Assembly: GCA_035299585.1 (NCBI GenBank)
Contig: DATGWF010000109.1
Location: forward strand, 1 to 33,914
Length of the DNA stretch: 33,914 bases
Direction of reading: 5' to 3'
Source: DATGWF01 sp035299585
GTDB taxonomy: Bacteria; Actinomycetota; Actinomycetes; Actinomycetales; Microbacteriaceae
Each line of letters opens with the position of its first letter. Within the stretch, counting starts at the first letter, position 1. Positions 1 through 6,773 of this stretch are shown in pieces. Both the position numbers and the translations under genes were made by a program. The notes below the pieces were generated by a model. It was not told the DNA's origin and made no database searches. It saw only the letters and a program-made list of their open reading frames with translations.

Positions 1-21
1 GGGGCAACACCATCGGGTTTG

Positions 22-1098
22 TTAGGCGAGTCGCCGACGCACGAGCACGATTGCCGCTCCTGCAAGCACGAGCACCATCGCTCCGGTAACCCCGCCGGCG
101 AGGCCGACCGGACCGGTCGAAGCCAGTGCCACCGGTGCGGCCGGCGCAGCGGCTTCGGTAACGTCACCCCAGTTGAGCACTGAGGAACCGACCGGAATGC
201 CCTTCGCCAACAGGCTATCAGCGTTGAATGGCTCGTCGAATACGGTGACGAATTCGTCAAGCGCGGTCATGAAGGCGTTCACTTCGTCTGTGCTTGCCTC
301 GATTCCAGGCGAACCGTGAATTCCGAAGAACGCAAAATACACGGTTGCCCCGGCCGGAATGACGACGTCCCTAGCGATGACCTCAACGTAGTCGTCCGAC
401 ACGACGTCGTTTCCGAACTCGGAAAAGACCGCCTTGTCCGATGCGCGCCAGGCTGCCGCGAAGGTTGAGTACGACGGATCGACAGATCCATCAAGGAAGG
501 CAACGGTGCTCAACCAGCGCGCATCCAGGTCGTCAAGACTCGAATCCTGAGTGACGATGCCTTCGCTCGTGCGCATCTGCCAGTCGCTGCTGTACGCATC
601 CCATTCAAAGGTCGATTGCATCCGCGAAACCGTAATGTCAGATCCCGTAGTGTTCTCTACCACATAGAGCATCCGCGAGAGAACCACACCCGGCAGTTCG
701 AGGTTGTAGAACCGGTATTCCGGAGCCACCGAGAGTCCACTCAGGTCATTGTTGAGCGGACGCGAGTCACAGGTCACGACAATGTCCCCATCCGCCTCCT
801 CCGTCGCGACGGCAGTATTGTCGTTGCATTCGGCCGACGAGGTCGAGCTGTTCGCGTCGGTGAAGTCGAGGTTCCCGTAGAAGTGTGCGGTGGTATCGCC
901 CAGAGAGGAGTTGTCCGGGTCGAGGTACTGACGGGCGTGACTAATCCCGGCCTCGTCATTCTCGATTTCGATGTTCATGCCGTTCAGTACGACATATCCA
1001 TCGTCAAACGGCGAGGCAAACGCCGGTGACGCTCCAAGCACCATCGCGGACGCCAGCATCAGTCCAGATCCCACCATTGCGGGCTTCTTCATCCCCAT
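22..1098 (-). CDS. LAxTG-anchored surface protein, function unknown
   Basis: Secreted protein of about 358 residues, probably attached to the cell wall. A positively charged start followed by a hydrophobic stretch ending in AFA-S looks like a signal peptide (roughly residues 1-29). The C-terminus has a sorting signal: LASTG near residue 325, a hydrophobic segment, and a final RRR tail. LAxTG is the motif expected for class E sortases of high-GC actinobacteria; no sortase lies in this window. The body is acidic, rich in Asp, Ser and Thr, and I recognise no domain in it. I start at ATG 1098 (Met-Gly-Met-Lys-Lys); ATG 1092 is equally possible, and the longer frame to 1125 adds an unlikely polar extension. 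No strong ribosome binding site is visible. The gene stands alone, with tRNA-Lys upstream. Confidence 0.8.
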   Translation of the reverse strand: MGMKKPAMVGSGLMLASAMVLGASPAFASPFDDGYVVLNGMNIEIENDEAGISHARQYLDPDNSSLGDTTAHFYGNLDFTDANSSTSSAECNDNTAVATEEADGDIVVTCDSRPLNNDLSGLSVAPEYRFYNLELPGVVLSRMLYVVENTTGSDITVSRMQSTFEWDAYSSDWQMRTSEGIVTQDSSLDDLDARWLSTVAFLDGSVDPSYSTFAAAWRASDKAVFSEFGNDVVSDDYVEVIARDVVIPAGATVYFAFFGIHGSPGIEASTDEVNAFMTALDEFVTVFDEPFNADSLLAKGIPVGSSVLNWGDVTEAAAPAAPVALASTGPVGLAGGVTGAMVLVLAGAAIVLVRRRLA

Positions 1099-1133
1099 TT
1101 TGTGTATCCCATTCTCGTGCTGCAAGACGCAGT

Positions 1134-1145
1134 TAAATCAATTTA
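1134..1145 (-). promoter_or_regulatory. AT-rich palindrome, possible promoter/operator of the LAxTG gene
   Basis: TAAAT-CA-ATTTA is a perfect 5-bp inverted repeat in otherwise GC-rich DNA, about 35 bp upstream of the surface protein start. Read on the minus strand, TAAATT (1140-1145) fits a TANNNT -10 element. No convincing -35 is visible. Promoter or operator function is inference. Confidence 0.3.
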
Positions 1146-1278
1146 GCGCAAGTCGACTGGGATGCGAACGAATGCAGTGCTCGTCCTCGCACGGCGGGAT
1201 CGGACGCATCGTTAAATCCGAACTCAGTGGTTACGGACGGGACCAAGCCAAAGGACTCGAGCATGGATGCTTTCCGGG

Positions 1279-1351
1279 TGCACCCCCAGGGACTTGAACC
1301 CTGAACCCACTGATTAAGAGTCAGTTGCTCTGCCGATTGAGCTAGAGGTGC
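1279..1351 (-). tRNA. tRNA-Lys (anticodon CTT)
   Basis: A 73-nt cloverleaf on the minus strand. The acceptor arm GCACCTC pairs with GGGGTGC plus discriminator A. The anticodon stem ACTGA/TCAGT holds the loop CTCTTAA, giving anticodon CTT. The T arm contains GGTTCAAGTCC-type sequence. CCA is not encoded (the next bases are CCC), so it must be added after transcription. It is divergent from the hisN-like gene. Confidence 0.95.
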
Positions 1352-1372
1352 AGTGTTGCGTGGCAACGAGGC

Positions 1373-1382
1373 ATAACGTTAT
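1373..1382 (-). promoter_or_regulatory. Palindrome ATAACGTTAT with possible -10 of tRNA-Lys
   Basis: A perfect 10-bp palindrome lies 21 bp upstream of the tRNA-Lys 5' end. On the minus strand it contains TAACGT (1376-1381), which fits a TANNNT -10 element giving a short leader of about 18 nt. The role is inference. Confidence 0.35.
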
Positions 1383-1471
1383 CACTTGAAATGCGCTTCG
1401 CGCCAATCGGCGACGGGAGGCCGGCGTCTCACGCGGAACCAGCCTCGTTCCTCGGACTTCGAGCGGAGAGT

Positions 1472-1477
1472 TAGCCT
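1472..1477 (+). promoter_or_regulatory. -10 element TAGCCT of a leaderless promoter (hisN-like gene)
   Basis: TAGCCT is followed by exactly 6 nt and then the GTG start. This spacing puts the expected transcription start on the GTG itself, so the mRNA is probably leaderless. The same TANNNT-N6-start layout recurs at six more genes in the window. No clear -35 is seen. Confidence 0.6.
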
Positions 1478-1483
1478 AGGGGC

Positions 1484-2263
1484 GTGCCTCTTTCTCCTGA
1501 CCTCAAACTTGCGCTTCGCCTTGCCGATACCGCCGACGAAATCTCGATGGCCCGGTGGGAGTCGGCGGACCTCCGGGTAGAGACCAAGCCCGATCGCACC
1601 TTCGTGACCGATGCGGACCGGGCCGTCGAGTCCGCAATCCGCGCCCTCGTCGAAACCGAGCGGCCGACAGACGGATTCTTCGGGGAGGAAACCGGGGTCA
1701 GCGGTGACTCGACCCGGCAGTGGATCATCGACCCCATTGACGGAACCTCGAACTATCTCCGAGGCGTACCAATCTGGGGCACCCTCATCGCCCTGGCAGT
1801 AGACGGCGAGCCGGTTCTCGGCGTCGTATCGGCTCCGGCGCTCGGCATGCGCTGGTGGGCCGAGCGCGGCTCGGGTGCGTGGAAGTCCGAACGCGGCGCG
1901 ACGCCGGTGCAAATGCGGGTGTCGGGAGTGGACTCGCTCGATCATGCCTCGATGAGTTTCCAAAGCATCGCTCAGTGGCGCGACGCCGGCCGCCTCTCTC
2001 AATTGATGGCGCTCAGCGAGCGGGTCTGGCGCGACCGGGGGTACGGTGACGTCTGGCCGTACATGCTGCTCGCCGATGGCCGCGTCGACATCGTCGCCGA
2101 GTTCGACGTCAAGCCTTACGACATCGCAGCACTCTTTCCCATCGTGGAGGAAGCCGGCGGGCGCATCACGTCGGCGGACGGCGCCCCAGGCCCGTGGCAT
2201 GGATCCGTGCTCGCCTCGAACGGCGTGCTTCACGACACCGTGCTCTCTCTCATCGCGATGTGA
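1484..2263 (+). CDS. hisN: Inositol monophosphatase-family phosphatase, probably histidinol-phosphatase (HisN type)
   Basis: A Mg2+-dependent phosphatase of 259 residues, the normal family size. The family metal-binding motifs are present: VTDAD (41-45), GEE (67-69), DPIDGTSNY (83-91) and the C-terminal YDIAALFPIVEEAGG block (from residue 212), where Asp replaces part of the usual WDxAA motif. Actinobacteria commonly use a HisN enzyme of this family to dephosphorylate histidinol phosphate in histidine synthesis, and the sequence resembles that subgroup. Inositol-1-phosphatase or 3'-phosphoadenosine phosphatase activity cannot be excluded, as no his genes are nearby. The GTG start is chosen because the -10 element sits exactly 6 nt before it. 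It is a single-gene unit that converges on ssrA. Confidence 0.85.
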   Translation: MPLSPDLKLALRLADTADEISMARWESADLRVETKPDRTFVTDADRAVESAIRALVETERPTDGFFGEETGVSGDSTRQWIIDPIDGTSNYLRGVPIWGTLIALAVDGEPVLGVVSAPALGMRWWAERGSGAWKSERGATPVQMRVSGVDSLDHASMSFQSIAQWRDAGRLSQLMALSERVWRDRGYGDVWPYMLLADGRVDIVAEFDVKPYDIAALFPIVEEAGGRITSADGAPGPWHGSVLASNGVLHDTVLSLIAM

Positions 2264-2290
2264 ACCAGTTGCGACCTGGGGTGCTCAGCG

Positions 2291-2305
2291 GCGTGTGACA
2301 GTGGC
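2291..2305. repeat. Inverted repeat arm on the 3' side of ssrA
   Basis: GCGTGTGACAGTGGC lies 2 nt beyond the encoded CCA end of the tmRNA. It is the exact reverse complement of 2683-2697 on the other side of the gene. In an ssrA precursor transcript the two arms could form a perfect 15-bp stem that extends the acceptor stem. A further CTCA/TGAG match follows after a 3-nt mismatch. Confidence 0.85.
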
Positions 2306-2307
2306 GG

Positions 2308-2676
2308 TGGTGGAGATGGGGGGAATTGAACCCCCGTCCATCGCTGAGTTTCAGCGCATTCTCCGGGCGCAGCTCACGAAAGCGTTGTACTCGACTCCGA
2401 CCTTTACCGTGAGCGGATAGGTCGACGAGCCCAGCCCGTACATGTCCCCCACCGTGACCGGGCGGCACGATGGAGCAAGTTCCCTAGATGACGCCGGAAA
2501 CCGAATCGGGAACGCATTCGGGCCGACGGACTATCGGGCTCGCTTAGGCAGCGAGGGCGAAGTCAGTGCGCTTAGCATTGGCACTTATTTTTTTGCAGAG
2601 GTCGTTAACGAGATAACCCTGCATCCTCGGCCCGCTTCTCGCTGGCGCACAGGCGATGTCGAAACCGATCATCCCC
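2308..2676 (-). ncRNA. ssrA: Transfer-messenger RNA (tmRNA), tag ANAKRTDFALAA
   Basis: A 369-nt tmRNA that rescues stalled ribosomes together with SmpB (4139-4618). The 5' end GGGGATG (2676-2670) pairs with CATCTCC (2318-2312), followed by A and an encoded CCA at 2310-2308. The T arm has GGGGGTTCAATTCCCCC. The tag reading frame runs from 2582 to 2544 on the minus strand and encodes ANAKRTDFALAA followed by TAA. The conserved region just before the resume codon has the usual TAACGACCTCTGC-A-rich-TAAGT form. The gene is separated from smpB by a surface protein gene. A perfect 15-bp inverted repeat brackets it. Confidence 0.97.
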
Positions 2677-2682
2677 GGGCGG

Positions 2683-2697
2683 GCCACTGTCACACGC
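2683..2697. repeat. Inverted repeat arm on the 5' side of ssrA
   Basis: GCCACTGTCACACGC lies 6 nt upstream of the mature tmRNA 5' end. It is the exact reverse complement of 2291-2305. It falls within the leader expected from the candidate promoter at 2732-2737, so both arms would be in the precursor RNA. Confidence 0.85.
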
Positions 2698-2731
2698 TGT
2701 TGAGTTTCCAAAGCGCCGAGGCGCGTTCTCC

Positions 2732-2737
2732 ATTGTA
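2732..2737 (-). promoter_or_regulatory. Candidate -10 element of ssrA (TACAAT)
   Basis: TACAAT on the minus strand is a near-consensus -10 hexamer. It would start transcription near 2725, about 50 nt before the mature tmRNA 5' end, giving a leader for RNase P to remove. A -35 element is not clear. Confidence 0.45.
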
Positions 2738-2802
2738 CTGTGCGCCACGACTCTCTCGAGCCGACGAATGGTCACCCCCGTCCGCGACGGCATGTTGCAA
2801 AC

Positions 2803-2838
2803 AAAGGGGGGCGAGCCGGATCACCGGCTCGCCCCCAA
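2803..2838 (-). terminator. Strong intrinsic terminator after the LAATG surface protein gene
   Basis: A perfect 13-bp GC-rich stem (2807-2819 with 2824-2836) with a 4-nt loop. On the minus strand it is followed by CTTTGTTTG. It begins 13 bp after the stop of the surface protein gene and separates that unit from the ssrA promoter. Confidence 0.85.
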
Positions 2839-2848
2839 ATGTGCACTG

Positions 2849-3916
2849 CTATCGCGTTTCGCCGCGACGTCGAAGCCAGATGGAAAGTCCGCCCAGGGCA
2901 ATCGCGCCGAACGCGAGTAGGCCGCTCAGGTTCGAATCGGCACCGGTGGCGGCGAGTGACGAACTTCCGTCGAGAGCGGCGGACCCGGTCGACGGCGACG
3001 GTGAGCTCGAGTCACTGGGCGTCGGTTCCGGCGTCGGTTCCGGGTCGGGAACCAGAACGAGGCCGGCGACGCCAATGGCCTGCCCATCTGCGTTGAACGC
3101 GTCCGCCGTCGTCGTGCGGGTGTCGGCGTACGCAGGGAATGTCCCGCTATTCAAGAAACTGCCCGCCGGGTACGAGTAACTCACCGTCCACGCCGCTCCC
3201 GTTTCGTCGAACACGACGGCCTGCAAGGGGCTTCGACCGGCTTCAGTCACGGCAGTGAGCGCGCCGGTTGCGATGTCGATTGTGTACCATTCGCCCGACA
3301 TTGGCGAGCCGTACACCAAGCCATCAACCGGATTGGTTCCAACGAGGTACCAATTGTTCACGAGGTTTCCGTTGAGCCGTGTGTTCGAGATGAACGTTGC
3401 AGCACCCGTGCTCAGGTCGAGGCGATAAATGGAATTTGCGCCGCTGGACGAGCCACGGCCGCCCGTCGCATAAATCAGGCCGTCCGGACCCTTGAAGATC
3501 GTGTAGAAGGGGAAGTACGAATTGTCGGCGTCATCGTAAATTCGCGGTCCGGGCGTGACCACGCCCGTTTCGGGATCGATTGAACGCAGCAGCATGGTGC
3601 CGCCGTTGTCGTTTGTGTAGGCGTTGGTGTCGACCGCCCAGATCAATCCGTCTTCGGGGACGTAAATGCCGGATGACCAGCATTGGTAGTCCCACATCCC
3701 CTCGTAGTCCGGCCCGACTCGTTCCAGGCTCGCCGTTGCCGGGTCGACCCGGTAGAGCGCTGCCGGCGCGTTTGCCAGATCATCACAGGGCAGCGCATAC
3801 ATGGTGTATCCATCAGGCAACGTCTGGCTGATGCCAGTGGCCTGTGCGGGCATACTCATGGCCCAAGCCGCGACAGCGGCAATGGCCAGCGCGGCGGGGA
3901 TGCGGTGACGGATCAT
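2849..3916 (-). CDS. LAxTG-anchored extracellular repeat/propeller-like protein
   Basis: A secreted protein of 355 residues. The N-terminal MIRHR start, hydrophobic core and AQA-T look like a signal peptide (1-24). The body has repeated units of the form YRVDPATAS, RSIDPETGV, YRLDLSTGA and YTIDIATGA, with GPDGLIYATG and PVDGLVYGS between them. This is typical of beta-propeller-like repeat proteins such as DUF6923-type domains. A Pro/Glu/Ser/Thr-rich linker (about 285-318) precedes LAATG near residue 321, a hydrophobic segment and an RRRGETR tail, so a class E sortase should anchor it. ATG 3916 is preceded by AAGAAAGG at a suitable distance. It lies between smpB and ssrA. The ligand is unknown. 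Confidence 0.82.
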   Translation of the reverse strand: MIRHRIPAALAIAAVAAWAMSMPAQATGISQTLPDGYTMYALPCDDLANAPAALYRVDPATASLERVGPDYEGMWDYQCWSSGIYVPEDGLIWAVDTNAYTNDNGGTMLLRSIDPETGVVTPGPRIYDDADNSYFPFYTIFKGPDGLIYATGGRGSSSGANSIYRLDLSTGAATFISNTRLNGNLVNNWYLVGTNPVDGLVYGSPMSGEWYTIDIATGALTAVTEAGRSPLQAVVFDETGAAWTVSYSYPAGSFLNSGTFPAYADTRTTTADAFNADGQAIGVAGLVLVPDPEPTPEPTPSDSSSPSPSTGSAALDGSSSLAATGADSNLSGLLAFGAIALGGLSIWLRRRGETR

Positions 3917-3944
3917 GACGAACCTTTCTTGGCAACAAAATCGG

Positions 3945-3961
3945 ACACTATCCGTATAGTA
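3945..3961 (-). promoter_or_regulatory. Candidate promoter with inverted repeat upstream of the LAATG protein
   Basis: On the minus strand TACTAT (3961-3956) and TAGTGT (3950-3945) are both possible -10 hexamers. TAGTGT would give a leader of about 22 nt carrying the ribosome binding site AAGAAAGG. The two overlap an inverted repeat ACTAT-CCGT-ATAGT (3947-3960) that could be an operator. The assignment is inference. Confidence 0.4.
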
Positions 3962-4138
3962 TTGCAAACTAGTCCTCGGTAGCGCCGTTGCGTGTCATGT
4001 CGCTCTGCGCACGTCCGAACACAGCGATCGCAATCAGGACGCGATGGCATCTTGGGCGGGCTGAACTGTGGCGCCGCAGGCCGTCGCTCGACTGCGACGG
4101 ACTTCGATATCCGCCGCCGGGAGCGATTGTGAGTCTCG

Positions 4139-4618
4139 TCAGTCGCCGAGGTGTCGGCGCGCGGCCATGGCACGCTGCGCCTCGCGGTTGTCCTGGCGTT
4201 CGCGAAGCGCCTGACGCTTGTCATACTCGCGCTTGCCCTTGGCGACGGCGAGTTCAACTTTGGCTCGACCATTGCTGAAATACAGCTTGAGCGGGATGAG
4301 CGTGTAGCCACCTTCTTTGGTCTTGTGGCTGAGCTTCACAATTTCTTTGCGGTGGAGCAAAAGCTTGCGTTTCCGTCGCGGAGAGTGGTTGTTCCAGGTG
4401 CCCTCGGTGTACTCCGGGATGTGCACTGCGTCAAGCCAGATCTCGCCGGAGTCATCGATGAATGCGTAGCCGTCCACCAGGGATGCACGGCCCTGGCGAA
4501 GCGACTTCACCTCGGTGCCGCTCAACACGATGCCGGCTTCGTACGTGTCCTCAATGAGGTAGTCGTGCCGAGCCTTCCGGTTGGTCGCGACAATCTTCTC
4601 GCCCTGTTCACGAGGCAT
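4139..4618 (-). CDS. smpB: SsrA-binding protein SmpB
   Basis: The tmRNA-binding protein of trans-translation, 159 residues (usual length). It shows the family core: NRKARHDYLIEDTYEAGIVL, TEVKSLRQGRASL, the DAVHIPEY strand, then HRKEIVKL and LYFSNGRAKVELAVAKGKR. The basic C-terminal tail (KREYDKRQALRERQDN onward) is the part that enters the ribosomal mRNA channel. GGGAGG lies before ATG 4618. It is the last gene of a prfB-ftsE-ftsX-MFS-smpB series on the minus strand. Its RNA partner ssrA lies 1.5 kb downstream. Confidence 0.97.
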   Translation of the reverse strand: MPREQGEKIVATNRKARHDYLIEDTYEAGIVLSGTEVKSLRQGRASLVDGYAFIDDSGEIWLDAVHIPEYTEGTWNNHSPRRKRKLLLHRKEIVKLSHKTKEGGYTLIPLKLYFSNGRAKVELAVAKGKREYDKRQALRERQDNREAQRAMAARRHLGD

Positions 4619-4656
4619 CGCGACCTCCCTTCCGAATCGAGCCGCAGCCCCCCAGT

Positions 4657-5853
4657 CTAGGCGGAAACCGGGCGGGCGCCCACGCGTCGGATCGTCCGAA
4701 TCGAGAGCGCTCCCCCGCCGAGGGCAACGGCCAGCGCGAGAACGGTGTAGCCCGGCAGACCGAGACCCATTCCGACCGTTACCGCCGCAAACAGCGGCGG
4801 GCCGATGAGCGTACCCAGATTGCCAAGCTGCATGAGCACGCCGTTCGCTTCGGCAGTCTCAATCGGGTCCGCGGTGAGCGCCGGAATCAAACTGAACGAG
4901 GCGCCCTGAACCAGACCGGAGAACCACATCAGTACGATCGGAACACTGAGCGGAACGCCGGGCACACTGTGGAATGCCCACGCCGCAACGAGGCTGGCGG
5001 CCACGCCTATATAGCCGAGCGCCAGCACCACGGGAGCACTCGCAACACGGCTCGTGAGCAGTCCCGACGCGATCGTGCCGACGATGCTGCTGAGCGGGAG
5101 CGCGATGAGCAACACGGCCGCTTGGGCCGGCGTCGCAAAGCCGGGCAGGTACAGAACGAAAATCGCATAGAGCGCGGTATGGAAGATGAAAATTGCCCCG
5201 GGGAGCACCGTCTTCGGCGAGCGATAGGCGCTGCGATGTGCGGCGACAAAGCTCACCCGCTCTGTTGCAGTCGAGGGACCGTCCCCCTTAGTGCGAGGCA
5301 ATGCCACGACGATCAGCGCAATGAGGGCAGCGGCAAGCACTGCGTGAGCTGCAAACACCGAACCGAGACCAAAACGGTCACGCAGCAGTGGAGCAATCCA
5401 ACCCGCGAGGGTGAATGCGCACCCGAAGAACGACCCCCACAGCGCCATCGCGAACGCCCGCGCCCGCGGCTCTGCGAGCTCGAGGATGAGCACCGGAGCG
5501 GCAATGACGATGCCTAACTGCACCGCACCGTCGAGTATCCGGGTGATGATGAAGATCGGCAGCGGCGGCACGAACGCCTGAATCACCGATAACGCCACCG
5601 CCAACGCGAGCGAAATGAGGAGCGTACGCCGGAAGCCGACTCGACTCGCGACGACGCTCGCACCGAGTCCGAAAACAATGGTCATCACGGCGGGGAGCGA
5701 GACAAACCACGCTGACAGCGTGGCGTCAGCCGCATATGCGGCTGAGACGTCAGCGAAGACGGTCGATACCTTCGCGAATTCGAGTGCGCCAACCATGCCA
5801 GCCACGACCAATAGGAAGATGGCCGGCCAGCGCGTAGCGGACCGAGTCGGCAC
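4657..5853 (-). CDS. MFS transporter between ftsX and smpB
   Basis: A 12-helix major facilitator family protein of 398 residues. It starts with a short basic N-terminus and is hydrophobic throughout. SRVGFRRTLL (about 70-79) after helix 2 resembles MFS motif A, and the central loop (about 200-225) is hydrophilic. The substrate cannot be told from sequence; the drug:proton antiporter-like group is the closest general match. The GTG start at 5853 lies 5 nt after the ftsX stop, so it is probably translated from the ftsEX transcript. This gene is not part of the classical ftsE-ftsX-smpB block and looks like an insertion into it. Confidence 0.8.
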   Translation of the reverse strand: MPTRSATRWPAIFLLVVAGMVGALEFAKVSTVFADVSAAYAADATLSAWFVSLPAVMTIVFGLGASVVASRVGFRRTLLISLALAVALSVIQAFVPPLPIFIITRILDGAVQLGIVIAAPVLILELAEPRARAFAMALWGSFFGCAFTLAGWIAPLLRDRFGLGSVFAAHAVLAAALIALIVVALPRTKGDGPSTATERVSFVAAHRSAYRSPKTVLPGAIFIFHTALYAIFVLYLPGFATPAQAAVLLIALPLSSIVGTIASGLLTSRVASAPVVLALGYIGVAASLVAAWAFHSVPGVPLSVPIVLMWFSGLVQGASFSLIPALTADPIETAEANGVLMQLGNLGTLIGPPLFAAVTVGMGLGLPGYTVLALAVALGGGALSIRTIRRVGARPVSA

Positions 5854-5858
5854 GGCAG

Positions 5859-6773
5859 CTAGACCTTGAGGTACCGCGAGATGGCGATGTTCGCGGAGGC
5901 GGCGGCGAGGACAGCTCCCACCACGACAAGGATTGGCACGACTACGGATGCTTCACCCACCCCGACAAACGCCGTGAAGGTCATCCGCTGGGCGAGATAT
6001 CCCTGGACAAACGCGGAAACAATACCGAGAACAGCCGCGCCGGCAAGCACTGAGCCGATGAGGGCCGCAAACACACCCTCGAGGACGAACGGAGTTTGGA
6101 TGAAGCGGTTCGATGCGCCCACGAGGCGCATGATGCCGATTTCGCGGCGGCGGGAGAATGCCGAGAGGCGAATCGTGGTCGCGATGAGGAGCGCGGCTGC
6201 CACAAGCATCACTCCGGCGACTCCAACGGCGGTGTATGAGGCCGCATTGAGGATCGCAAAGATCTGATCGAGATACTTGCGCTGATCGATGACGGACTCG
6301 ACACCTTCGGTACCCGAGAGCGCTTCCTTGATGACATCGGACTGGTTTGGATCGACGAGATTCACCCAGTAGGTCTCGGGCAACATGTCCGGCGTCGCGA
6401 ATTCGGCTGCCGGATTGCCGGCAAACTGCTCTTGGAACTGCGTGTACGCCTCCTCCTGGCCGACGAAGGTGACGTTCTTAATGAACGGCGACAGAGTCGC
6501 ACCGGAGAGTTTGTCGGCGACGTCCTGCTTTTGCTCCTCGGTGACCGCACCCGCTCCACACGTATCGGCGCTCGATACATCGGTGCACAGGTACACGGCG
6601 ACCTGGGCGCGGTCGTACCAGTAGCCCTTCATCTTGACGATTTGCATTTGCATGAGCACCGCGGTGCCCACGAACGTCAGGGAGACGAACGTGACCAGCA
6701 CAACAGACACGACCATCGAGGCGTTGCGTCGGAGGCCCGCAGCGGCCTCGCGCAAAATGAGTCCGCTTCTCAT
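5859..6773 (-). CDS. ftsX: Cell division protein FtsX
   Basis: The membrane subunit of the FtsEX ABC complex, which links septum assembly to peptidoglycan hydrolase activation. At 304 residues it has the standard layout: TM1 at about 20-42, an extracellular domain at about 45-178 (with two Cys, near 63 and 72), and TM segments at about 180-202, 230-256 and 274-296. SRRREIGIMRLVGAS (207-221) after TM2 is the characteristic FtsX/MacB-family block. ATG 6773 overlaps the ftsE stop in ATGA, so translation is coupled. In actinobacteria the extracellular loop is known to act on RipC-type hydrolases. Confidence 0.95.
   Translation of the reverse strand: MRSGLILREAAAGLRRNASMVVSVVLVTFVSLTFVGTAVLMQMQIVKMKGYWYDRAQVAVYLCTDVSSADTCGAGAVTEEQKQDVADKLSGATLSPFIKNVTFVGQEEAYTQFQEQFAGNPAAEFATPDMLPETYWVNLVDPNQSDVIKEALSGTEGVESVIDQRKYLDQIFAILNAASYTAVGVAGVMLVAAALLIATTIRLSAFSRRREIGIMRLVGASNRFIQTPFVLEGVFAALIGSVLAGAAVLGIVSAFVQGYLAQRMTFTAFVGVGEASVVVPILVVVGAVLAAASANIAISRYLKV

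Noticed and set aside
1133..1366. 77-codon open frame across tRNA-Lys
   Set aside because: It is a translation of the tRNA gene itself, a common false call.
2308..2400. tmRNA 3' end as a phage or island integration site
   Set aside because: No direct repeat of the 3' end, no integrase and no foreign genes nearby. The flanking repeat is inverted, not direct, and hugs the gene.
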